NCBI GenBank assembly: GCA_039707655.1
Contig: CM077676.1
Coordinates: 455,566,379 to 455,630,378 of the forward strand
Length of the DNA stretch: 64,000 bases
Direction of reading: 5' to 3'
Source: Elymus sibiricus
Taxonomy: Eukaryota > Streptophyta > Magnoliopsida > Poales > Poaceae
In this document: in pieces, positions 35,313 through 46,400 of the stretch
Layout of the letters: each line of letters begins with the position of its first letter
Numbering within the stretch: the first letter of the stretch is position 1
Program-made: the position numbers and the translations under genes
Notes under the pieces: model-generated
The model's input: the letters and a program-made list of their open reading frames with translations, nothing else
Database searches by the model: none
Told to the model about the DNA's origin: nothing

Positions 35313-35819
35313 GGCACTATGTATAACAAACAATCATACAAGTAAGAAAATTATACAAGTAACTATCTAAATCATACAAATAAGATTATTTTTATAAAAA
35401 GGATAAGAACAAGAGGCTCACCAAGGTGGTGCCGGCGACGGGACGGTGCGGGCGATCGACGGTGGTTAGGACGGGGACGGGAAGGCACTAAGTAAACCAC
35501 ACCTACACATATGCAAACTAAGAAGTTAATTTGTGCTCAAATTGCATATAAATCAAATAAACTCCCACATAATTACTCCCAAATTAAAACCCACAAATCA
35601 CTATACTTATAGAGCATTGCACGAGCTAATCTAGCAATGAGAGATGAAAGGACAAAGTTGCTAACCTTTGTGAACACTTGGATAGATGGGGTGCCTTCAA
35701 ATCTTGACAAATCTTTGGCAAAAATGGAGGATGAGCTCGAGCAAGGGGAAGAACAGAGGAGAGAAAGGGGAAAACAGAGAGAATGGGCTCGGGCTGGAAG
35801 AAGAAGGGTTTATATAGGG

Positions 35820-36248
35820 AAGTCTTTAGTCCCGGTTGGTTATACAAACTGGGACTAAAGGTCCACCTGTAGTCCCGGTTTGTGATACAAACCGGGACTA
35901 AAGGGGCTCGTGGGGCCCCAGCCTGACACCAGCCTGCCACCACCCCTTTAGTCCCGGTTTGTATCACAAATCGGGACTATAGGGTTCACCTCTAGTCCCG
36001 GTTTGTGATACAAACCGGGACTAAAGGGGCTCGTGGGGGCCCCAGCCTAACACCAGCCTGCCACCACCCCTTTAGTCCCGGTTTGTATCACAAACCGGGA
36101 CTATAGGTAGAAAATGAACCGGGACTAATGATGCCCGTGCCCCCGACCGCTCCTAGCCGTTGGAACCGGGACTAATGGTCACATTAGTCCCGGGCCGTAA
36201 TCAAACCGGGACTAAAGGGGCGGACGAAAGGTCTGTTTTCTACTAGTA
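35820..36248. repeat. Right terminal and subterminal repeats of the CACTA element
   Basis: Ten or so TTTAGTCCCGGTTTGT / ACAAACCGGGACTAAAGG motifs in inverted pairs. A roughly 130-bp block beginning GGTCCACCTGTAGTCCC repeats in tandem (near 35860 and 35984). The right side favours GGTTTGTGATACAAACC, while the left end favours GGTTGGTGACACCAACC. Confidence 0.9.
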
Positions 36249-36251
36249 AGG

Positions 36252-36759
36252 GGGGGGGAGGCGATGCTCTGTTCCAAGGTTTGTGTTTTAGAGTAACCAG
36301 GCTGACGCGATGTGGTTGTACACGGACGAACGCTGTCGTGTGTTTCCTGAGTCTTCATCTCATGTGTTTGTTGGGTTGGTTGTTGTCCTATCTACGGGCT
36401 GTAAAGCGTTCACTTCTGTATATGAGCTGTCGGATTCGAAATGTTTGCTTTAGATTGTTTTCAAAGCACGGGTAGGTTTTCAGTCTTGAAAAGTTTGGAA
36501 GGTTACGTGACGGTTTTTCGTTTTTCTTTCTGTCTCTATTTTTCCGTCTTGTTTTTCTTCCGGGTTTTTCTTTTTTGTTCTTTTTCTATTTTGTTTGTTT
36601 ATTTTTAATTTTTTTTGTCTTTTCCTGTTTTTTCAAATTCATGAATAAGATTTTGTGAATATTTTTATAAAATTTGGAAACATTTTTTTTAATTAAGAAC
36701 ATTATCTAAATTTGTTAATATTTTTTATATGGAATTGATAAATCACATTTAGATGATTT
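36252..36759. other. Intergenic stretch, T-rich
   Basis: No gene is seen. 36500-36620 is a strongly T-rich tract with TTTTTC/TTTTCTT runs, the left counterpart of the T-rich tract at 39690-40030 on the far side of the minisatellite. Both probably belong to one repeat unit enclosing it. Confidence 0.4.
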
Positions 36760-39600
36760 TTGTCGCACTTACAACTCGACTCTCGGTACGCAACCGGGCC
36801 TGTCCTATTTTGTTTCATTTGCAAGTCCAGTCTTAACACACAACTCAGGAGTCAACTATTTTTTTGTTCCACTTGCAATTCCACCCCGACATGTAATGGG
36901 TGGGGGGAGGCGGCCTTTTTCTTTTTCTTGTCCAAGCTGCAACTTCACCCTCGACACGCAACTATGGCTCAATCCATTTTTATTTTCCCAGTTGCAAGTG
37001 CACTGTCAACTCATAAATGGGCTCGTACGTGTTGTTGTCCTCCTTTTGGAAAGCGCACCGCTTGACCCATCACTGGGCCCATATTTTTTGTTCTTGTCCT
37101 AGTTGCAAGTCCACCCTCGACTCACAACTAAACCTGTGGTAGGTGTTGTCCCACTTGCAAGTCCACCCCCGACTCGCAACTGGGTCCATAAGGTGTTGTT
37201 GTCATTCCGGTTGCAAGCCCACCCCTCGACTCACAACTTGGCTCGTAGTTGTTTTTAACCCAATTGCAAGTCCACCCTCTACTTGCAATTGGACCCGTAC
37301 TTGTCCTTGCCCCAATCGCAAGTCCCACCTCGACTCGCAACTAGGCCCGTAGTAAGTGTTGTCCCACTTGCAAGTCCATCCCTTGACTCACTGCTGGGCC
37401 CATAGGTGTTGTTGTCTTTTGGTTACAAGCCCACCCCTCGGCTCGCAACTTGGCCTGTAGTTGTTTCCAACCCAATTACAAGTCCACCATCGACTCGCAA
37501 TTGTGTCCTTAGGTTTTGTCGTCGTCCCGGTTGCAAGCCCACCCCTCGACTCGCCACTTAGCTCGTAGTAGTGTTTCCAATCCAGTTGCAACTACACCCT
37601 CCACTCGCAACTAGGCCCGTACGTTTTGTTCTTATCCCAATTGCAAGTCCCCATTTGACTCGCAACTGGGCTCGTAGGCGTTGTTGTCTTCGCATTTGCA
37701 AGCGCACCCCTCGGCCCGCATCTTTGCCGCGTAGTTGTTTCCAACCCAGTTGCAAGTCCATTCTCCACTTGCAAACTGGGCCTGTACTTTTTTTGTTATT
37801 GTCCTAGTTGCAAGTCCCCCCTCAAGTCGCAAATGGGTCCATACTATTTTTGTTCTTATCCTAGTTGTAGGTCCCCCACAACTCGCAATTGGGGCCCACA
37901 TGGTGTTGTTGTCTTCCTGGTTGCAAGCTAACCCTCGGACTCTCAACATGGCCCGCAGTTGTTTCCAACCCAGTTGCAAGTCCACCATCGACTCACAATC
38001 GGGCCCGTACTTTTTGTTCTTGTACCAGTTACAAGTCCCCCCTTGACTCGCAACTGGGACCATACTTGTCCTTGTCCTAGTTGCAAGTCCCCCTTTGTCT
38101 CACAACTGGGCCCATAGTAAGTGTTGTCCCCCTTGCAACTTGCAAGTCCATCCCTTGACTCACAGCTGGGCCCATGTTGTTGCCTTTCCGGTTGCAAGCC
38201 CACCCCTCGACTGACATCTTGCCCCGCAGTTGTTTCAAACCCAGTTGCAAGTCCACCCTCAACTCGCAATCTGGACCCGTACTTTTTGCTCTTCTCCCAC
38301 TTGCAAGTGCCCCCTCGAGTCGTAACTGGCCCATACTTTTTGTTATTGTCATAGTTGCAAGCCCCCCCTCAACTTGCAACTAGGGCCCATAGGGTGTTGT
38401 TGTCCTGGTTGCAAGCCCACCCCTCGACTCGCAACTCGGGTCCGTAGTTGTTTCCAACCCAGTTGCAAGTGCATCCTCCGCTCGCAACTGGGCCTGTATT
38501 TTTTGTTCTTGTCTCGCTCGCAAGTCCCCCCCCCCCCCCGACTCGCAACTGGGACCTTTACTTGTCCTTGTCCCGGTTGCAAGTCCCCCCTCAACTCGCA
38601 ACTGGGCCTGTAGTAAGTGTTGTCCCACTTGCAACTTGCAAGCCCATCCCTTGACTTGCAACTGGGCCCATAGGTGTTGTTGTCTTCCCGGTGCAAGACC
38701 ATCCCTTGACTCGCATCTTGCCCCGTAGTTGTTTCCAACCCAGTTTCAAGTCCACCCTCCACTCGCAAACCGGGCCCGTACTTTTTGCTCTCGTTCCAGT
38801 TGCAAGTCCCCCCTCGAGTCATAACTGGGCCCATACTTCTTATTCTTTTCCTAGTTGCAAGTCCCCCTCAACTCGCAACTAGGGCCCATAGGGTACCGTT
38901 GTTATTTTCCAGGTTGCAAGCCCACCCCTTGACTCACAATTCCATCCCGTAGTTGTTTCCAACCCAGTTGCAAATCCACCCACCACTCGCAACTGGCCCC
39001 GTACATTTCATTCTTGTCCCTGTTGCAAGTCCCCCCGACTCACAAATGGGCACATAGGTGTTATTGTCTTCCCGGTTGCAAGCCAACCCCCTCGGACTTG
39101 CAATTTGTCCCCTAGTTGTTTTCAACACGATTGCACGTCCACCATCGACTCACAATCGGGCCCGTACTTTTTGTCTTGTACTAGTTGCAAGTCCCCCCTC
39201 AACTCGCACCCGGGCCCATACTTTTTGTCTTGTACCAGTTGCAAGTCCCCCCTCAACTCGCAACTGAGCCCGTACTTTCTGGCTTGTACCAGTTGCAAGT
39301 CCCCCCCCCCCAACTCGCAACTGGGCCCTACTTGTCCTTGTCTCAGTTACGAGTCCCCCCTCGACTCGCAATTGGGCACGTAGTAAGTGTTTTCTCACTT
39401 GCAAGTCCATCCCTTGACTCGCAACTGGGCCCATAGGTGTTGTTATCTTCCCGGTTGCAATCCCACCCCTCAACTCACAACTTGGCATGTAGTTGTTTCC
39501 AACCTAGTTGCAAGTCCACCATTGACTCGTAACAGGACCCATAGGTGTTGTTGTCGTCTCGGTTGCAAGCCCATCACTCGAATCTCCTATACGCCACTCA
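36760..39600. repeat. Hairpin-forming minisatellite with higher-order structure
   Basis: About 40 or more degenerate monomers of roughly 55-75 bp follow the plan GTTGCAAGTCC...CTCGACTCGCAACTGGGCCC plus a T/G-rich spacer (GTACTTTTTGTTCTTGTC or TAGTTGTTTCCAACC). In each monomer GTTGCAAGT can pair with ACTCGCAAC (8 of 9 bases). The subtype GTAGTAAGTGTTGTCCC recurs near 37135, 37349, 38114, 38610 and 39380. Long C-runs interrupt some units (about 38528-38541 and 39301-39310). Open frames crossing it are artefacts of the periodic sequence. Confidence 0.9.
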
Positions 39601-39689
39601 CTGCGGCAAAAATGCCGTTGTTTCGCACAAGGCGAGAGGCGAGCAAATTGCAGATGGGTCGCCCAAGTAGCTAGGATCTGTTTTGTTTG

Positions 39690-40030
39690 TTTGTTTGTTT
39701 GTTTGTTCTCTTCACGGTTTTTCCTGGTTTATTCCTTTTTCGTTTTTTTCTTCACCGGATTTCGTTTCTTTTTTACTTTTTTTTCTTTGAAAAACAAATT
39801 TTTAATTTTCTTTTTCTTATTCGTTTTTTCTGTTTCAAAAAGTATTTGGAATTTGAAAAATTCTTTTGTTTTTTTCAAAAGTTATTTGGGTTTCTCAAAA
39901 AATGGTCAAAAATATCAAAATAAGTTCACGTCTTTCGAAAATGCTCGCAAGTTTAGAAAAAAAATGATCGTGTTTTAAAAAAAAGTTCAAATATTTAAAA
40001 CAATGTTCGTTTAAAAAAAATTGTTCACAA
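39690..40030. other. T-rich low-complexity tract
   Basis: It starts with a (TTTG)n microsatellite (about 39680-39706), then long T-runs passing into TTCAAAA and AAAATG motifs. No gene. It separates the minisatellite from the promoter of the CID-type gene. Confidence 0.7.
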
Positions 40031-40363
40031 ATGCTAATCATCTCTTGAGCTTTACACGTGCTGGACTAAACTACAAGCTCTCACCTTGACTACATTCGTT
40101 TCTAAACCCATAGGCATCCACGTATGTTTCTTAATTTTGTCGTGTTTGATGCTAACAAAAGAAAGTGGCACACAGGGTGCTGCATTTTTTATGACTTGGC
40201 GTGCTCAAACACAACGCACTTGGGTGCGTACAGTGAACCGTGAGCCGGCTCAGTGGCGCTGTGTGCGGCAAGGGGGAACTGGCTGGACAATCATCAAATA
40301 ATAAAAAAACAAACAACGAAACAGCTAGAGGAAGTTGTCAACGGAAGAGCAACAAACATGGAC

Positions 40364-40374
40364 CCATAATAAAA
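40364..40374 (+). promoter_or_regulatory. Possible TATA-like element of the CID-type gene
   Basis: ATAATAAAAAC lies about 110 bp before the start codon, upstream of a pyrimidine-rich CCTTCCTCC leader. This is a weak call made from position and base composition. Confidence 0.3.
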
Positions 40375-40481
40375 ACCCAACCCCACGCCGTATTCCTTCC
40401 TCCACGATTCGATTTCCTCGCCAATTCACGGGCCGCTAGTGCCGGGGCGCGAGCGGCGGTGAGATTCGTCGCCGGGCGGAA

Positions 40482-43400
40482 ATGGTTGCCGTGGCGGCCG
40501 AGGGCCCGATCCGCGCCGACGCCGTGCCGGCGGCGGGCACGGAGAGGGCCGATGCGGCGGCCAAGGCCAGGGAGGACGAGGTCAGGGAGTACAAGAGTGA
40601 CGTGAGGAAGCTCGAGGAGCTGTTCAAGAAGCTGAACCCCTCCGCGGAGGAGTTCGTGCCGCTCTCCCGCCGCCTGTCGGCCGACGCGCCCGTCTTCGTC
40701 TCGCCCGCGATCGACTACTATGCGCCCCACCACCCGTTCCAGCATCAGCAGATGCACGTGCTGCAGGTGGTCGGTGGCGGGGGCGGAGCGGGCAGAGACT
40801 CCAGCAGCGACGGATCCGCCAACGGCCAGCCGAATCGATGGGTAAGCGCTCGCCGAATTGCCGATTCGGGCTCGGTTTTTCGATTTGTTTCCCGTGGCGC
40901 TTTTGAGTGGCGACGCCTTGTGGCCAGATCAGTCGATCAGATTTGAGGTTTATGGTGAGTCACGCGATCGGCTCGGAGGTTGATCTCTTTTCTAGGGTTT
41001 TAGGTGTAGTTGGGTTTTGATATTAGCACCGGCCACCAATTTTGGATGTCGCGAAACGTTACTTTGGTGAACGGATTTTTCTCATAGATCGATCCATTTC
41101 TTCTCACCTCTTATCCGTTTTACTGGATTTGTGTGGTTGACTTCATATCCATTTGCTTTTCAGTTGTTGTTAGTTTTTTATGAAAAAAATAGCGTGCTAC
41201 AACAAAATAGTGCCGACCTCAAAATATGCTATTAGCGTGCTATATCGCGCTATAGCGTGCTATTATCGAGACGTTGTACACTGATATATTTAGCGGGGCA
41301 ATTCTCAATATGCTATAGCGTGCTATTAGCGACGCTATAGCGCGCTATTTTTTTTCAGTGGTTTTTTCACATGAATTTGTTTGTCAATGCTAATTATACA
41401 TTTCACCATATTTGGGTTTTAGGGGCCAGCGCTTCTTTCTCGGTTATGTTGATCAGCTGCATTGGTCTTGTGGTTATAGAGAAGGAACGGCTTCAACCAG
41501 GGGAGACGTAGGATGGGAGTCCGGCCAAGGCGAACTGATAGGGAGGATAGTGTACGGCGAACTGTCTATGTCTCAGACATTGATCAACATGTGAGAATAT
41601 CAAAGAGAATTGAGCTGTTGCATTAGTTTCTTCTTTTCAGTTTTTGTTCTTAATCCCCCCCCCCCCCCCCCCCCCCCCCCCCCATCGATTTGCAGGTCAC
41701 TGAACAGAAGCTTGCTGAGGTTTTCTCAAACTGTGGTCAAGTATGCTCTTAGACTCCTTACTATTAAAAATATTTGTTGTGATAGCACATGATGCTTGTT
41801 TGTCCGAATATCCTTTTTTATGTCTTGAAATAAAATAAGCGATCTGTTTTTAATGGCTTAAAATATTGCATGACAGAACTGCTGTAAGTCGAATGCATCA
41901 TCTTGACAAGTATCTAGGATGAGTTCATATATGTTTGATATCTTGAATCCAGCATGTTGGAAAGCATTTTTGTTTGTACTTTGTGGCACACAGCAAGTAT
42001 GGGTTTGTACTATGACTACAGTTGTACAAATATGACATCAAATAAATGTGATGGTAATTCACCTGGGTGCCACTCCGGAGTTTTGACTCGTTTAACATAT
42101 GTATAATTCCGTTATTTTCGAATTAATTATCTAGTTATTCCGCCAATCTTCTTTGATCCTTGGCATAAGAGATAACTTGTCCCAACCCAATAGGAATATG
42201 GCCTAACCGTTGTTCTTACTCTTATCTATTAGTATAGTTTAGTTATCCCTGTTAGTTAGTTATAAGTTATCAGTTACAAACCAGCATATTTCTGCCACAC
42301 TTGTACCTGCTGCCAATAAAGGCGGGGCACCATTTGTTCATTCATCTCAGAAATCCAACTAAATTGATCAAAACCAAACAATCCTCATTTAAATAACCCA
42401 ACCGCTACCAAGTTTCTAATATTTAGTGCCAGCAGCCTTTGGAGTATTGACAGAGAGATCATCTTGCACCAATTTTTGATGCACGTCCCTTCGGTCAGGT
42501 GCTTGCACCAGCTTTTGGTACTTAAATTATCTGAGTCCACGTCCGCTGTTAACAGGATCTCCTGCGTCTTCTGTTTTTTTAAGCTCCCGTAAAGACATAA
42601 CCTGCTTAAGTGTTACTGATGTATCAGATATTTGGTTTCAGTCAATCTGGAAGATCCTATCCTAATTGTCATAATCATCAATTGATGGGAATTAGTATCT
42701 TCGACGAAACAGGCGCTATATCCCTATAAACAGGTGTTATATCCCTATACACCAAGTTTAAAGCGATGTGGCGTAAATAGCTGTGGCATAAATACACCCC
42801 CATTCTGAAATTCCTGGATCTGCCCCTGCTTCAAGTAGTTGCTATATATAGGCAATATTGGATACTTGCTTGTTTACGTTATTGTTGAGACTTAGTAATC
42901 TTATAACCATCTTTTGCACTTATAGGTGGTAGATTGCCGTATCTGTGGTGATCCAAACTCAGTGATGCGTTTTGCTTTTATCGAGTTCGCCGATGATGGT
43001 AGTATCTTCAACATATAAATTGCTATTTCATAACTCTTATGTTGTAAGAAGCAATCCTGGATGAATTTCTGCTTTTTCTGCAGTCAGTGCAAGAGCAGCT
43101 CTAACGCTTGGTGGAACCATTCTTGGTTTTTATCCTGTCAGAGTTCTGCCATCTAAGACTGCAATTTTGCCTGTGAACCCCAAATTTCTTCCTCGAGTAA
43201 GTAAACATATTTAGTCACATAGTTTTCTGCAAATTTAGATCCTACTATTAGGTGATTTCCGAGCTCTATAATAATATTAGCCTGAATCTGCTCTCCTTTT
43301 TGTGCAGACGGAGGATGAGAAAGAAATGGTATCCAGGACTGTGTACTGTACTAACATTGACAAAAATGTATGCTGCCCTGTCTTTCATTTCTGTTACGCT

Positions 43401-46400
43401 TATAACTGAACAAGTAAATTATAATCATATCTATCACGAAAGCCTGCAAAAATGCGAGTTGTATTCTTTCCTTTTTTGGTGAACAGTTAGGACTAGCTTG
43501 TTATGTTGGTGTTTTGTGATTGTAACTTAGTAACCTGGTATGGTATTAGGTACCTGGAATTAGCTGGAACTGAAACACCTTTCCTTGAACGAATGTACAC
43601 AAAGATGACCCATTATGATGGGTTATGGCCTTATGGGTTCCCGCTAGCTATTGCTAATTTTAAAGCAATTCCTTCAATACCACATGATACATTACATCAT
43701 ACGAGTTGAAAACTAGGCAAAGTGAGACTTGTTACTAAAGCAGATTGTTCTTTCAGACTTGCATACAAATTTCTGTCATATGTCCTAAAATAGGGGGTCG
43801 ATATTTGATCTTAATCGGAATGGATATCTTAGTTTATGTGTCTACCAGATTTCTTTTGTTTTGATATCCCCTTTTATAATAATGTAGGTATCTTTTTGTA
43901 AGTGTAATGTGCCAATACTCCCAAGTTAATATTTAGAGATGTATTACTTCATTTCTTATTTTGTAGTAGTATCCATTTCAATTATGATCTAGAATAAAGT
44001 TAAAATAAGTAAGCCAAAGGACAATTTGAAACGATAAATCCAGACATCCTTGTGTTGTTCTTTAGTGATTTCTCACGGAGTTTGATATGGTTGCATCTTT
44101 CTGCTTTCTTAGTTATCCTTTCATGAACATGTAGGTTCCAGAGGATGTTGTGAAGAATTTCTTTGAGGGAATTTGTGGGGAGGTATGTTCAAATGCTTTT
44201 ATCTTCCTCAACACATGTTTTTATATGACTAAGATGAGTCATTTCCTCAAGACATTGGTACCTTCCCTTTCCAATTAGGTTGCTCGACTGAGGCTGCTTG
44301 GTGATTACGTGCATGCCACGTGCATTGCCTTTGTTGAGTTTGTTCAGGTAAGCAAAGCTTGATACTGTACTCAAATTCTCCATAAGTTATCAAGAATGTA
44401 TTGTTTGACCTTCTAAATGCTGCTAATTTCCTAGGAGTGGATAGCATAGATAAATAGAAGATTTTCCTTCTAATCCAATAACTGTATTTTTTTTGCATAA
44501 TAAAAAACTGCAAAGATAGAACTAAGGAAACCTTTTGTGTTTGCAATTATCCATCTGCTACACTGTTTTATTCTATAGAATTGTTATTTTCACAGTCAAA
44601 CTTAATTTGACCATCCTTTGACATTTGCATTGCTCCACACATTATTTTCTCCTTTTCTTTGTATTACATTTGATTATTCCTTTGCAACGGCTTCCAATTT
44701 ATATATATATGTAAATAATCAGAAACACACAATGTCTGTTCTTACAAAGAACATCGGATATTAGTTGCCAAATATCTGACTATTCCTGTGATAATTCCTT
44801 CACACCTATCTTCCGTTTTCCATTATTAGAAACATGATATCTGTTCTTACAGGAAACATCAGATAAATTGTAGAGTGGCTAAACATTTTGGCCTCTGGTG
44901 CATACTCACAACAGTACTTCAACTTCTTGTCAGGATAACAATCTGGAAAGCTGCTTTAAAATAACACTAAGAATGCACAAAATTCCATTCAATCTGAATT
45001 CTGAAACCATCCTGCAAAGCATGCAGCAAACTGCTTGCTTTATGATTTGAAACTCAAGGACATTTTTGCTTCAGCAAAAGTGCTGAATCTTCTGGCAAGC
45101 AGCAGCCATCTCTCATACAAGTCACGCACAAGATGCTCCACTAGTTTCGTTTTAATCCCCACCAGTAGATTCTGTGTCATTCCCTTCATCTGCACTATAG
45201 GCTGCATGTTAACCAAATAGCAACCGCAGAACATCATGAAGTGGGATCAGAATGCATTTTGTTCTTAACCAAGGTCTCTAGGTGGGGGCAAGTCCCACCC
45301 AAAATTTGTAAAAATATGTTGTATCAGACTTCATGAACCAAGAACTGTCATTAGGGACAAGCTTGAGCTTGTTCTAGAAATGATGGACGATGTCAAGTTT
45401 TAAGTTCTCCCCCCCCCCCCCCCCCCCCCCACGCACACACACAATGTCCAATTCCTAGCTCTGCCCTTGGAAATCACCAAGTGTATGATTGACATTCAGA
45501 GTTATATTCTGAAAGCGAAATGCACATTGCACAATGTTTTAGGTTAGCCTAGCTACTGGATTCAGACCCAAACTGCAAAGTTTCTGACAGATCATGAAAT
45601 TGACAAGTAAATTTCTGTTCCCGTCATCATTTGATCTTTTTCTTTAGAAGAAGACAAAAAACTGTACGGACATAAACTTATCTAGAAAGGCGCACCCATA
45701 GAAACCGAGTGATGTGTACTATACGGTGTAACATTACCTCAGTTCTGCCTGCACCTTTTCTTTTGCGATTTCAGTGTTTTTAAAAACTTTTGCTTAAATT
45801 TCAACCACATCTATCTGATTTCTCCCCACTAGATCTTTCAAAATGTGATACTGTCCCACCTGTTTCAAACACTTTTTTGATAGTGAAATTATAGTTAAAA
45901 GTAACCCTTTAGTCTAGGATATCTCTCCGTTGGTTTAATTACCCAGCTACCAATCTTGCCATAAGCTGATTGACAATGCTCAGGAAATCGTTAACTGGTA
46001 ATTGCTCGGTTGGCTGGCGAGTAGGGGGTTAATAGGCGAACAGGCCAGTTAATCGGCTACTCGGTTGACCACCAAGCAGGGATTATTCGGCCAGTTAACT
46101 GTTCTATCGGTTTATATGATTTATTCCCATATTCTTTGCACCAAGCTGTCATAATCTTCTATGCCACCACCTAAGCCCCAAAATAGATGGTGCTTTAGAA
46201 AGAGCAGTTAAAGTTCCCTATCATTGACAACTAATTGTTAATAAAAAACAATTTATGTTAGTTGGGTGGAAATGGTGGAAATGATCACCGGTCAAGTTTT
46301 GCCTAAACCTTCTCTTTTCGAGTTCGGTATTTTTTTGTAATCTTCCTTACGCGCAGTTGCTTACATGTCAACCAACATTTCCCTGATTTCTCCTATTAAA

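Larger units (their letters stand above)
23818..36248 (-). mobile_element. CACTA (En/Spm) transposon, 12431 bp
   Basis: Left end CACTAGTACAAAACGGGCC; right end, read inward on the minus strand, TACTAGTAGAAAACAGACC. The 3-bp duplication AGG flanks it (23815-23817 and 36249-36251) inside a G-run. Both ends carry inverted copies of TTTAGTCCCGGTTGGT-type subterminal repeats. Genes read on the minus strand: accessory membrane frame, tnpD-type transposase, a central repeat block, an unknown accessory exon, then a tnpA-like gene with a Ulp1-type C-terminus. Every recognisable gene carries at least one disabling change except where only one exon can be checked. The first base at the right end is T instead of C, so the element is probably not mobile now. 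Confidence 0.92.

Noticed and set aside
36760..39500. Many overlapping frames of 60-160 codons on both strands, some cysteine- and glycine-rich
   Set aside because: They follow the period of the minisatellite and simply translate the same repeat in different frames. No family signature.
40338..40757. 139-codon minus-strand frame over exon 1 of the CID-type gene
   Set aside because: Antisense shadow of a GC-rich exon; no motif.
41412..41594. 60-codon frame starting MGFRGQRFFLGYVDQ
   Set aside because: Wrong frame over exon 2 of the CID-type gene. The frame giving RRNGFNQGRRRMG joins the exons on both sides.
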